From contig CAWCFK010000007.1 in assembly GCA_963794685.1 (NCBI GenBank), positions 1 to 64,000 on the forward strand: a stretch of DNA of 64,000 nt, given 5' to 3'. Positions 53,512-61,703 of this stretch are shown here, in pieces. The position numbers and the translations under genes are program-made. This DNA is from CAVTWH01 sp963794685. GTDB taxonomy: Bacteria; Actinomycetota; Actinomycetes; Mycobacteriales; Micromonosporaceae. Position 1 is the first letter of the stretch. Every line of letters starts with the position of its first letter. The notes under the pieces were generated by a model that was not told the origin of the DNA, ran no database searches, and worked only from the letters and a program-made list of their open reading frames with translations.

Positions 53512-54700
53512 TGTTCTGCGGGCTGGACGTCGGCAAGTCCGAACACCACGCCTGCGCCCTCGACGCCGCCGGGCAGCGACTGCACGACAAGGCGCTGCCC
53601 AACGACGAGACCGCGCTGCGCGCGGTGTTCGACCAGCCTGCCGAGCACGGCCGGGTGCTGGTGGTCGTCGACCAGCCCGCCTCGATCGGCGCGCTGGCCG
53701 ATCGCGGTCGCCCGCGACATGGGCGTCGAGGTGGCCTACCTGCCCGGGCTGGCGATGCGCCGGATCGCCGACCTGCACCCCGGCCAGGCCAAGACCGACG
53801 CCCGCGACGCCTACGTCATCGCCGACGCCGCCCGCACCATGCCCCACACCCTGCGCCGGGTCGGCGGCGACGACGAGACCCTCGCCGAACTCGACCGTGC
53901 TGGCCGGCTACGACGACGACCTCGCCGGCCAGTCGACCCGGCTGACCAACCGGCTCCGCGACGCGCTGCTGCACGTCCACCCCGCCCTGGAACGCCTGCT
54001 GGGCACGCGACATGGACCGCGGTGGCGTCCTCGACCTGCTCGCCGCCGCGCCGCACCCCGGCCAGCGCTGCGCCGAGCTCGGCGCCGACGGCATCGCCGC
54101 AGCTGATGGCGACCGCGTCGCCGCGGCTGGCCAAGACGCCTGCCCGCCCAGATCCTCACCGCCCTGGCCGCCCAGACCGTCGTCGTTCCCGGCACCGCCG
54201 CGTTCGCCCGCGTCATCGCCGGCGTCGCCGGCCAGCTGCGCGACGTCCACACCGAACGCGACCGAGCTCGGCCGCCGAACTCGAGGCTCGCCTGGAGGCC
54301 CACCCTCTTCCGAGGTCCTGACCTCGATGCCCGGCCTCGGGGTCAGGACCGCCATCAAGATCTGCTCACCATCGTCGGCGACGGCATCCGCGTTCCCCAC
54401 CGCCGCGCACCTCGCCGCCTACGCCGGCCTGGCCCCGGTCACCCGACGCTCCGGCAGCTCGCATCAAGCGGCGAGAACCCGCTCCCAACGCGGCAACCAC
54501 GCCCTGAAGTCGCGCGCTGTTCCTCTCCGCGTTCGCCAGCGCTCGCCGACCCGCGTCAGCCGGGCCTACTACGACCGCAAAAGCGCCGAGAGGCAAGACG
54601 CCACAACGCCGCCCTGCATCTGCCTGGCCCGCCGCCGCCTCGACGTCATCTACGCCATGCTCCGCGACAACACCACCTACCAACCCCCAGCAACGCATAG
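53512..54700 (+). mobile_element. Decayed IS110-family insertion element (transposase remnant)
   Basis: The remains of one IS110-type transposase of roughly 400 residues, spread over all three frames. The N-terminal DEDD domain shows FCGLDVGKSEHHACALD and GQAKTDARDAYVIADAAR; the middle shows AGYDDDLAGQSTRLTNRLRDAL. The C-terminal Transposase_20 domain shows EVLTSMPGLGVRTA, FPTAAHLAAYAGLAPVTRRSG and RAYYDRKSAERQ followed by LARRRLDVIYAMLRD. At least eight frame moves lie within 1.2 kb. IS110 elements lack terminal inverted repeats, so the ends given are those of the coding remnant. Inactive as read, unless the indels are sequencing errors. Confidence 0.75.
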
Positions 54701-55364
54701 CAGACGCGAGCTCACGAAGGCGAACACACGAACGTTTATCAACGCGTTTACATTTGATCAGCACCGCATCAAAGCACTCTCCGGACATAAGCACAGGCTT
54801 ACGCAGCCTGCGGCCAATAGCGCGCAGCAACGAACACACAAACATCGAGGCGACTCTGACTCTGCAACTCTCGAAGATCCACATCGAACAGGACCTCACC
54901 AGCAGCGTAAGGCCGAAAGATCGCCAACACGCCCGCCACAGGCCAGACCTTGAAAACCACGCTAGCCTAAAGCCGACGGCTAAACATCGCCTCCACGCAG
55001 CCAGCACGCAGCACCCGCACGTACTCCGAGTACTCGTACGCCCACCACTTGGAACGGACAAGGTCAATAACAGACTGCCAATAGGCCACGGTAGTCTCAG
55101 GCACGCGCAAGTAAGGAAGCAAAAAGTTCAACTAAAAGTAGAACCCCCCCGGCAGGCGCTGACCGGACACCGCCGACCCCGCCGCCCGGGCTCACGTCGG
55201 GAGGCCGGGGCGAACGGGCCTGGGCGACAGCCGCCGGCGACGCCGTTCACCATCTGACAAAAAGTCGTCGGCGCGGTGGCCGCAGATGAGGCAAAGGCCG
55301 GTTGAAGCAACGGTTCACCTCCTACGGTTGCAGTTGACGGGTACTCAGGAGGGCGGCGACGAGC
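54701..55364. other. Stretch without a supportable gene, lower GC
   Basis: About 660 bases between the IS110 remnant and a small frame at 55365. The part up to 55140 has visibly lower GC than its surroundings, for example AACGTTTATCAACGCG near 54731, and long open frames there have no protein-like pattern. AGGAGGG at 55347 precedes the next small frame. It may be the flank of the decayed element or imported DNA. Confidence 0.5.
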
Positions 55365-55478
55365 ATGATCGGGGATCCGGACAACCTCGGTGGCGGGATG
55401 GTGGCCCCGCCGACGCAAGGGCGCGTCACCCAGCTACTCGCCGACTTCTTCGGCCCAGCCAACCGGGCGACCGGCTGA
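55365..55478 (+). CDS. Possible 37-residue peptide
   Basis: ATG 55365 with AGGAGGG 11 bases upstream and stop TGA 55478. The peptide (IGDPDNLGGGMVAPPTQG then VTQLLADFFGPANRATG) ends in a short amphipathic helix-like part. Third positions are mostly G/C. No relative comes to mind. It could be a true small protein, or the beginning of a larger gene lost by deletion. It lies just before the MBL-fold gene. Confidence 0.3.
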   Translation: MIGDPDNLGGGMVAPPTQGRVTQLLADFFGPANRATG

Positions 55479-55523
55479 CTCCACGGCCAGCGCGAAAGCC
55501 CGGCTCAGGTGCGAGGAGGCAGC

Positions 55524-56381
55524 ATGGGCAGTTCGTTGTCGATGAATGTTTTCAACAGTGGCTACAAGCCGATTCCCGGCGGACCGGGCTGGCCTGACAG
55601 CACCCCGGCTACCTGGCCGGCCAGCACGTCCACGCTGATCTCCGGTGGGCGCGACGCGGTCCTCGTCGACGCGTTGCTCACCACCAACGAGGGAGAGCGG
55701 CTGGCGGCGTGGGTACACGACAGCGGCAAGCGGCCCAGCGCCGTCTTCGTGACCCACGGACACGGCGACCACTTCTTCGGGGCCGGACCGCTGCTGGACG
55801 CCTTCCCCGATGCGCGGCTGTTGGCCAGTGATCAGCAGGTCGTCGACGACGCCCGGGCCGATGCCACGCCCGAGCACCTGGCGTTCTGGAATTCCTGGTT
55901 CGCAGGGCAGTTCCCGCAGTCCCCGGTGCTGCCCACGCTGGCCGACTCGGACGAGTTCGACCTGGCGGGCCACGCCATCCTGTTGCGCACGATCGGTCGC
56001 GCCGACGCCGGTGTGCTCAACACGATCGTGCACGTGCCGGAGCTGCAGCTGGTCTGTTCCGGCGACATCGCCTACAACAACATCCACATGTGGCTGCGGA
56101 ACTCGACGCCCGAATCGCGGCGGGCCTGGCTGGCATCCCTGGACGCGGTCGCCGCCCTGCACCCGACCACGATCATCACCGGGCACCGGGATCCCGCCGC
56201 GCCCGACGACGACGCGGCCCGGGTGCTCGACCAGTCGCACCGCTACATTGAGGACTTCGACCAGGCGGTGGCCAACGCCGGTACGGCAGCCGAGGTGACC
56301 GACGTCATGCTCACGAAGTACCCCGACCATGGCAACAGGTACACCCTGTTCGTCGCAGCAGCCAGCCAGTTCCCGTCTTAA
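55524..56381 (+). CDS. MBL-fold metallo-hydrolase
   Basis: A 285-residue metallo-beta-lactamase-fold protein. The metal site is THGHGDHFFGAG (HxHxDH) near residue 75, followed by a C-terminal VCSGDIAYNNIHMWL carrying the bridging Asp and ITGHRDP with the last His. ATG 55524 has GAGGAGG 5 bases upstream, better than GTG 55509. Substrates of this group range from lactones to thioesters. It lies upstream of the AfsR-type regulator, about 150 bases apart, so co-regulation is uncertain. Confidence 0.9.
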   Translation: MGSSLSMNVFNSGYKPIPGGPGWPDSTPATWPASTSTLISGGRDAVLVDALLTTNEGERLAAWVHDSGKRPSAVFVTHGHGDHFFGAGPLLDAFPDARLLASDQQVVDDARADATPEHLAFWNSWFAGQFPQSPVLPTLADSDEFDLAGHAILLRTIGRADAGVLNTIVHVPELQLVCSGDIAYNNIHMWLRNSTPESRRAWLASLDAVAALHPTTIITGHRDPAAPDDDAARVLDQSHRYIEDFDQAVANAGTAAEVTDVMLTKYPDHGNRYTLFVAAASQFPS

Positions 56382-56532
56382 CTGAGATATCGGGCCCGGG
56401 GAGTCAGGGCACTCTCCTGGGGGAGGGGGCTCCACCGAACCGGCTGGTACCCGGCTGGCCAATCGGCTGGACCCTCGCCTCAGGCACCTTGTTAGAGTCC
56501 TGATCGGAAGGCCGACGGGACAAGGGTGGGCT

Positions 56533-59424
56533 GTGACAGCTGCGGTAGCCTCGGCCGATCCGTCGGTTCGCCTCCAGGTCTTCGGGGGTCTCCGACTGTG
56601 GTGTGCCGGCGTGGAGGTCCGGCTCGGGCCGCCACATCACCGGTTGATCCTGGCTTCGCTGGTCGTGGCACGCGGTCAGGTGGTGTCCACGGCCGGGCTG
56701 ATCGACCTGATCTGGGGCGAGGAACCGCCCTCGTATGCGGCCAACCAGATTCACCGCCACGTCGGCGAATTGCGACGTCTCCTGCAGCCGGCGCTACCGG
56801 TACGGCAGCCGGGTCGGTGGCTGCTGGCTGCGCCCGGCGGATACCGCCTGGACGTCAGCGCGGCCGACTGCGATCTCACGTCGTTCGACGATCTCCTGCG
56901 ACGGGCCCGCGCCGATTCACCGGCAGCGGCGTTCGACTGTCTGCTGGCCGCGCTCGAACTGGCGCAGCAGCCTCCGTTTGTCGGCCTTCTCGGAGCCGTC
57001 CGCATCCGGCCGGAGTTCGTCGCGGTGGAACAGCAGCGCGTCGCCGCGGCCCGGGACGCGCTCGATCTCGCGTTGACGCTCGACGCCGCGGAACGGGTGC
57101 TGGACCTCGCCCGTCCGATCGCGGCGTCGGCGCTGTTGGACGAGGCGCTGCAGGCGCGGATGATCCGGGCGCTGGTGGCTGACGGACGCCCGGCCGAGGC
57201 ACTGGTGTCCTTCGAGGAGCTCCGCCGCCGGCTCGCCGAGGAGCTTGGGGTCGACCCGTCCGCGGAACTGCGGGCCGTCCATCGCAACCTGTTGGCCGCC
57301 GACCAGGAACCGACGGCGCCGGTAGGGGACGGCCCACCGGGGCGGCTGCGCCCGGCGCAGTTGCCGCGCCGGGTAGCGGGCTTCACCGAACGCGGCAATG
57401 TGGCGGACGAACTTGAGGAACAGTTCGCCGCCGCGGCATCCGGGCAGGCAGTCGTCATCACCGCGCTGGGAGGTATGGGCGGCGTCGGCAAGACCGCGCT
57501 CGCCGTGCACTGGGCCCACCAGGTCAAGAGCCACTACCCCGATGGTCAGTTGTACATCAACCTGCGCGGTTTCGACCCGGCCGGCCGCATCGTCGAACCG
57601 ATGGCGGCGGTGACGATGCTGCTGGAGTCGTTGGACGTGAGCCTCGGCGACCGGGTTTCCGAAAGTCTCGACGCCCGCGCGGCGCTTTTCCGTAGTGTCG
57701 TCGCCGGCCGTCGGATCCTGCTGGTGTTGGACAACGCCCGTGACTCCGACCAGGTTCGGCCGCTGCTACCGGGAACGTCGGGGTGCCTGGTCATCGTGAC
57801 GAGCCGCAATCGGCTCTCCGGCTTGGTTGTCCGGGAGGGCGCGCGGCTGATCGTGCTGGATCGGCTGACCGACGAGGATGCCCGGCAACTGCTGGCCAAC
57901 AGGTTGGGTGCGGCGCGGGCCGCGGAGAACCCGGCGGCCGTCGACCAGATCGTGGCCGCCTGCGCCGGGTTGCCGCTGGCGCTGGCGATTGCGGCCGCCC
58001 GCGCGGTGACCAATCCCGGGCTGATGCTGGCGGATGTCGCCGCCGAACTCACCGCCGTGGGGCGGCTCGACACCTTGACCACCGGCGAGTCGGTCGGCGA
58101 CCTGCGGTCGGTGTTCGCGTGGTCCTACGACACGCTCTCGCCGGGGGCGGCGCGCGTGTTCCGGATCCTGGCGGCGCACCCCGGCCCGGAAATCTCGCTG
58201 CCGTCGGCGGCCAGCATGACCGGCCTCAAGCTGTCCACCGTCCGTGGGTTCGCCCGGGAACTGACGGCGGCCAGCATGCTCAGCGAGCCGGTCACCGGCC
58301 GATTCGTTCTGCACGACCTGGTCCGGGAGTACGCCGGGGAACTCCTCGACGCCGCCGGCGAGCGGGACGAGGCGGAGCTGCGACTGGTCGAGCACTACGT
58401 GCACTCCATGCGCAACGCCTTCGTACTCTACGGTCGGGCTCCGATCGACGAACTGGAACCGCCGGCGGAGTCCGCCACGGTGGAGACCTTCGACTCCCTG
58501 GCGGCAACCACGTCCTGGTATCTGCGGGAACGGGCTGTGCTCATCGCGGTTGTCCAGCTGGCTGTCGCGCACGGCATCGACCGTGCCGCCGTCCGGATCG
58601 TCCTGGACTGGCGGCCGATGAACCAGGCGCTGGACTCGGCGCGGGACACCTACCCGCATGCGTTGGTCGCCCTGACCGCGGCCGAGCGTCTGGGCGACGT
58701 CACCCTGCTCGCCGAAATGGAGCGCGACATCGGCGTCAAGCACTACTCGATGTCGCAGTTCGACGACGCTGCCGTCCATCTCGGTCGGGCGTTGAGCCGC
58801 TACCGGCAGATCGGAGATCTGTTCGGGGAGGCCAACACCCTGCGGAACATGGGCCAGTCGGCGGTACGCGCCGGCGACCTGATCGCCGCCAGTGCCTACA
58901 TGCGTCGGGCTGTCGTTGCGGCGGAACGGTCCGGGGATCAGCGCATGGTGGTGATCGCGAGTGTGTTGGAGGCGCAGGTGTTCAACGCACGGAAGATGTG
59001 GGCGGAGTCGTTCAAGCTCGCCGAGCGTGCCCTGCCCATCGCCCGGGCGCACAAGATGGAGTACGACGCGATCACGATCGCCGAGCTGCTCGCCGAACAC
59101 CTGGTGCGGCTCGGACGCTTCGCCGAAGCGATCGAGCTGGCCGAACCTGCCGTCGAGGCCCGTTCCGTGCACGAGCCCAAGAACGCGTTCGCGGTCCTGG
59201 GGATGCTGGCCGAGGCGTATGTCGGCGTCGGTGACTTCGAGCGCGCGCGAGCAGTGTGTGAGCGGTACGCGCAGACGTTGGCGCTGCACGGGGCGGAGTA
59301 CCGCAATGCGGCCCTGTACGAAGGGCAGCACCTGGAGAACGATCGACAGATCGCTGGCGTGCTGGCGATCCTGCGGGAGCGGGACGCGCGTTCAGGCAGC
59401 TCCGCCGGCGTTCTGGAGCGCTAA
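56533..59424 (+). CDS. AfsR/SARP-type transcriptional activator with NB-ARC and TPR domains
   Basis: A 963-residue regulator. Residues 10-105 form the OmpR-like DNA-binding domain (LQVFGGLRLWCAGVEVRLGPPHHRLILASLVVA, then ANQIHRHVGELRRLL). A bacterial transcriptional activator domain follows to about 255 (RRLAEELGVDPSAELRAVH). The NB-ARC ATPase starts near 310 with Walker A ALGGMGGVGKTALAV and shows ILLVLDNARDSDQVRPLLPG and GLPLALAIAAARA. TPR-like helices fill the C-terminus (HYSMSQFDDAAVHLGRALSRYRQIG and later units). GTG 56533 follows AAGGGTGGG. These proteins switch on antibiotic gene clusters in actinobacteria, so it could govern the nearby operon or the NRPS cluster. Its end overlaps the converging AraC gene by 33 bases. 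Confidence 0.93.
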   Translation: MTAAVASADPSVRLQVFGGLRLWCAGVEVRLGPPHHRLILASLVVARGQVVSTAGLIDLIWGEEPPSYAANQIHRHVGELRRLLQPALPVRQPGRWLLAAPGGYRLDVSAADCDLTSFDDLLRRARADSPAAAFDCLLAALELAQQPPFVGLLGAVRIRPEFVAVEQQRVAAARDALDLALTLDAAERVLDLARPIAASALLDEALQARMIRALVADGRPAEALVSFEELRRRLAEELGVDPSAELRAVHRNLLAADQEPTAPVGDGPPGRLRPAQLPRRVAGFTERGNVADELEEQFAAAASGQAVVITALGGMGGVGKTALAVHWAHQVKSHYPDGQLYINLRGFDPAGRIVEPMAAVTMLLESLDVSLGDRVSESLDARAALFRSVVAGRRILLVLDNARDSDQVRPLLPGTSGCLVIVTSRNRLSGLVVREGARLIVLDRLTDEDARQLLANRLGAARAAENPAAVDQIVAACAGLPLALAIAAARAVTNPGLMLADVAAELTAVGRLDTLTTGESVGDLRSVFAWSYDTLSPGAARVFRILAAHPGPEISLPSAASMTGLKLSTVRGFARELTAASMLSEPVTGRFVLHDLVREYAGELLDAAGERDEAELRLVEHYVHSMRNAFVLYGRAPIDELEPPAESATVETFDSLAATTSWYLRERAVLIAVVQLAVAHGIDRAAVRIVLDWRPMNQALDSARDTYPHALVALTAAERLGDVTLLAEMERDIGVKHYSMSQFDDAAVHLGRALSRYRQIGDLFGEANTLRNMGQSAVRAGDLIAASAYMRRAVVAAERSGDQRMVVIASVLEAQVFNARKMWAESFKLAERALPIARAHKMEYDAITIAELLAEHLVRLGRFAEAIELAEPAVEARSVHEPKNAFAVLGMLAEAYVGVGDFERARAVCERYAQTLALHGAEYRNAALYEGQHLENDRQIAGVLAILRERDARSGSSAGVLER

Positions 59425-60387
59425 TGGCGGTGACTGAGCCCAGGGCGTGGTCCTGATCCGGCGCCATTCGCGGGGGGAGATGCCATAGGCGCTGCGGAAT
59501 CGCTTGCTGAAGTGGGTCGGGTCGGGGAAGCCCCAGCGGCGCGCCACCGTCGCGATCGTCGCCGGTCTCGTAGTCGGCTGGGCGAGTTCCCGGCGGGCGC
59601 CGTCGAGGCGGGCAGTCATCACCCACTGACTCAATGGCGTGTCGTTGTTGTCGGCCCAGACCTTGTAGAGCTGCCGTACCGAGATGCTGTGTGCCGCCGC
59701 GATTCGCTGCGGGCTGAGAGTCGCGTCGGTCAGGTGCTGACCGATGTACGTGGTAATCCTCAGGTAGAGCGAGCTGTGGTGGCGAAGGTCGCGGACAGCG
59801 GCGGTGGTGAGCAGCGCGCGGAGCAGCTCCGTGGTCGCCGCGCCGACCATCGCCTGTGCGGGGCCCGGTGGGAGGTCGCCGTCATGGTGGCAGAGACCGG
59901 AAAGGTGGGAGCGGAACAGGTTGTATACCGGGCTGTGTCGCAATCGGGACGCCGCCGTCCGGACCAGGTCGATCGGCAATCCCAGCTCGTCGTAGCCGAC
60001 CACGAATGCCTTGGCGCCACCGTTGCCGTCCCACCGGTGGTCGAAGGTCCTGGTCTGGTCGGCGATGTAGAGATGGCCCGGCTCCGTGATCATCTCGACT
60101 CCCGGGGCGGTCAGGAATCCGCGGCTGCCCAACTGCAGTGCGATGCCGACCCGGGCCGGCCCCGCCAGCGCCAACTGCCGGGCACTGCGCCGGAACCGGG
60201 CTGCGCCGCCGACCGCGCGCGAAACATGCGAGCCGGCGCCGGTAGCCCAGTAGTCCAGCCGCAGCCGTGGATCGCCGCCGGAGTTGTCGAAGAAGGTCAT
60301 CGGTACCTCGGTGGCCGCCACCACGGCGTTGATCGCGTCCAGCCGGCCCCGCGGCGGCACCAGTTCACTATCCAGCAGTAGGGTCAT
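59392..60387 (-). CDS. AraC-family transcriptional regulator (AraC_binding_2 type)
   Basis: A 331-residue regulator. The C-terminal double helix-turn-helix reads LSPQRIAAAHSISVRQLYKVW and TIATVARRWGFPDPTHFSKRFRSAYGISPREWRR. The N-terminal part with RRSARQLALAGPARVGIALQL and PGHLYIADQTRTFDHRW resembles the AraC_binding_2 sensor domain common in actinobacteria. ATG 60387 is clear. Its last 33 bases overlap the end of the AfsR-type gene on the other strand, so transcription of one may interfere with the other. The target may be the alpha/beta hydrolase gene upstream on the same strand. Confidence 0.9.
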   Translation of the reverse strand: MTLLLDSELVPPRGRLDAINAVVAATEVPMTFFDNSGGDPRLRLDYWATGAGSHVSRAVGGAARFRRSARQLALAGPARVGIALQLGSRGFLTAPGVEMITEPGHLYIADQTRTFDHRWDGNGGAKAFVVGYDELGLPIDLVRTAASRLRHSPVYNLFRSHLSGLCHHDGDLPPGPAQAMVGAATTELLRALLTTAAVRDLRHHSSLYLRITTYIGQHLTDATLSPQRIAAAHSISVRQLYKVWADNNDTPLSQWVMTARLDGARRELAQPTTRPATIATVARRWGFPDPTHFSKRFRSAYGISPREWRRIRTTPWAQSPPLALQNAGGAA

Positions 60388-60550
60388 CGGTCCGTCTCAC
60401 CTCCGGTCGACCGGGCGGTCGTCGCTGAGGTGAAGGTAGATCAGGGCTGTGCGAAAGCAGTGCGAGCACGGTGCGGAACGCCGGTGCCGGTCTCCTCACC
60501 GTCGAGCCACGGGAAGGAGACCGGCAGCAGCGCTCAGCGGGACGCCGAGG

Positions 60551-61282
60551 TCAGCTCACGGCCTTGAGGGCGGTGAGGATGACGTCGGTGACCGCACCGG
60601 GCTGCGAGATCATGATGACGTGGGAGCCGTCGATCTCGGTGATGTCGGCGCCCGCCCGGCGGGCCATGGCCAGCACGACGTCGGTGCCGGCGGCCGTGTC
60701 GGCCATCCCGACGGCAGCCCAGACGGGCAGGTTCTTCCAGGCAGCCGGCCCGGACACCTCGGCGAACGAACCGCTCGCGATCGGCCGCTGCGACAGGCCC
60801 AGGACAGCGGACTGCAGCTCCGGCAGATCGGCGGTGAAGACCGCCCGGAACCGCGCCGGGTCGATGACGAGCTCCGGCGCGGTGCCTTCGCCGGTCGGGT
60901 ACCGGGTCTCCACAACGGCTGAGGTGAGGACGCTGTCCTTGGAGCCGCCGACGATGTCGATGAGCTTCTCGCCCTCGTCGGGAGCGAATGCCGCCACGTA
61001 CACCAGCCCGAGCACGTTCGGCGTGTGCACGCAGGCGTTGGTGATGACCGCGCCGCCGTAGGAGTGTCCGACGGCGAGCACCGGGCCGGGGATCTGGTTG
61101 ATGACGCTGGCCACGTACGCGGCGTCGTGGCTCAGCCCGCGCAGCGGGTTGACGATGGCCACCACCGGCACTCCGGCGGAGATCAGCTGCTCGGTGGTCG
61201 GGGCCCAGCTGGCGGCATCGGCGAACGCGCCGTGCACGAGAACGACGGTCGGGCCGGCCTGTTCGGAAGTCGCATTGGTCAT
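60551..61282 (-). CDS. Alpha/beta hydrolase (esterase-like)
   Basis: A 243-residue alpha/beta hydrolase. TVVLVHGAFADAASW opens the core, the nucleophile elbow is AVGHSYGGAVITNA near residue 75, AAVGMADTAAGTDVV replaces the usual acid-loop phrase and IDGSHVIMISQP holds the histidine. It closely resembles, in order and wording, the gene at 52693-53379, suggesting paralogs. ATG 61282 has GAAGGGGAAC upstream. It is followed on the same strand by the AraC-type gene after 163 bases that show no gene. Confidence 0.9.
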   Translation of the reverse strand: MTNATSEQAGPTVVLVHGAFADAASWAPTTEQLISAGVPVVAIVNPLRGLSHDAAYVASVINQIPGPVLAVGHSYGGAVITNACVHTPNVLGLVYVAAFAPDEGEKLIDIVGGSKDSVLTSAVVETRYPTGEGTAPELVIDPARFRAVFTADLPELQSAVLGLSQRPIASGSFAEVSGPAAWKNLPVWAAVGMADTAAGTDVVLAMARRAGADITEIDGSHVIMISQPGAVTDVILTALKAVS

Positions 61283-61493
61283 GACGTTCCCCTTCGGATC
61301 GTGTCGTGATCGCCTTGATCACGACGTCGCCGACGCTACGGAGACGCTGGTCAGAGCTGAAGCGATGTGCACAGGCGACACCGACGTGTGCGCCGGGGAC
61401 ACCGTTCCCACTCCGGACGACGAGCGGGAACGGCTGCGGGAACGACTCCGGGGGTGGGCGAATGTAGCAGTGACGGGGGTCTATCACAATTGC

Positions 61494-61554
61494 TTGCCAC
61501 GATTGCCAGTGCTGGCGGGGGATCGACGTTGGCAAATAATGGCAACCGATTGCC
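61494..61554 (+). promoter_or_regulatory. Cluster of TTGCC(A)/TGGCAA boxes upstream of the discoidin-domain gene
   Basis: TTGCCA at 61494 and 61503, TGGC at 61513, TTGGCAA at 61529, TGGCAA at 61540 and TTGCC at 61550 fall within 61 bases. They include GCCAG-TG-CTGGC and GGCAA-CCGA-TTGCC inverted repeats. This is typical of a site for a dimeric repressor or activator of a secreted-enzyme gene. The remainder of the 420-base gap 61283-61703 shows no gene. Confidence 0.5.
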
Positions 61555-61703
61555 GGTGCCCGACCCCGCACCTAGTGTCCAGACAACCGCCACCGGTGCG
61601 TAAATCCCAGGCCCCCGTCAGTCCCCCCGGGCCCGCCCGTCCCGCGCATCGCCGCCTGGCCGCCGGCGATGGCGCGCTCCTCGAACTCCAGCAGGGAGAT
61701 GCC

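Noticed and set aside
54366..55067. Long open frame on the minus strand over the IS110 tail
   Set aside because: The translation is Arg/Cys/Ser-rich without domain pattern and lies antisense to the transposase remnant; it looks like a shadow frame.
61098..61703. In-frame extension of the discoidin protein upstream of ATG 61704
   Set aside because: It would overlap the alpha/beta hydrolase and its promoter; the signal peptide and ribosome-binding site fix the start at 61704.
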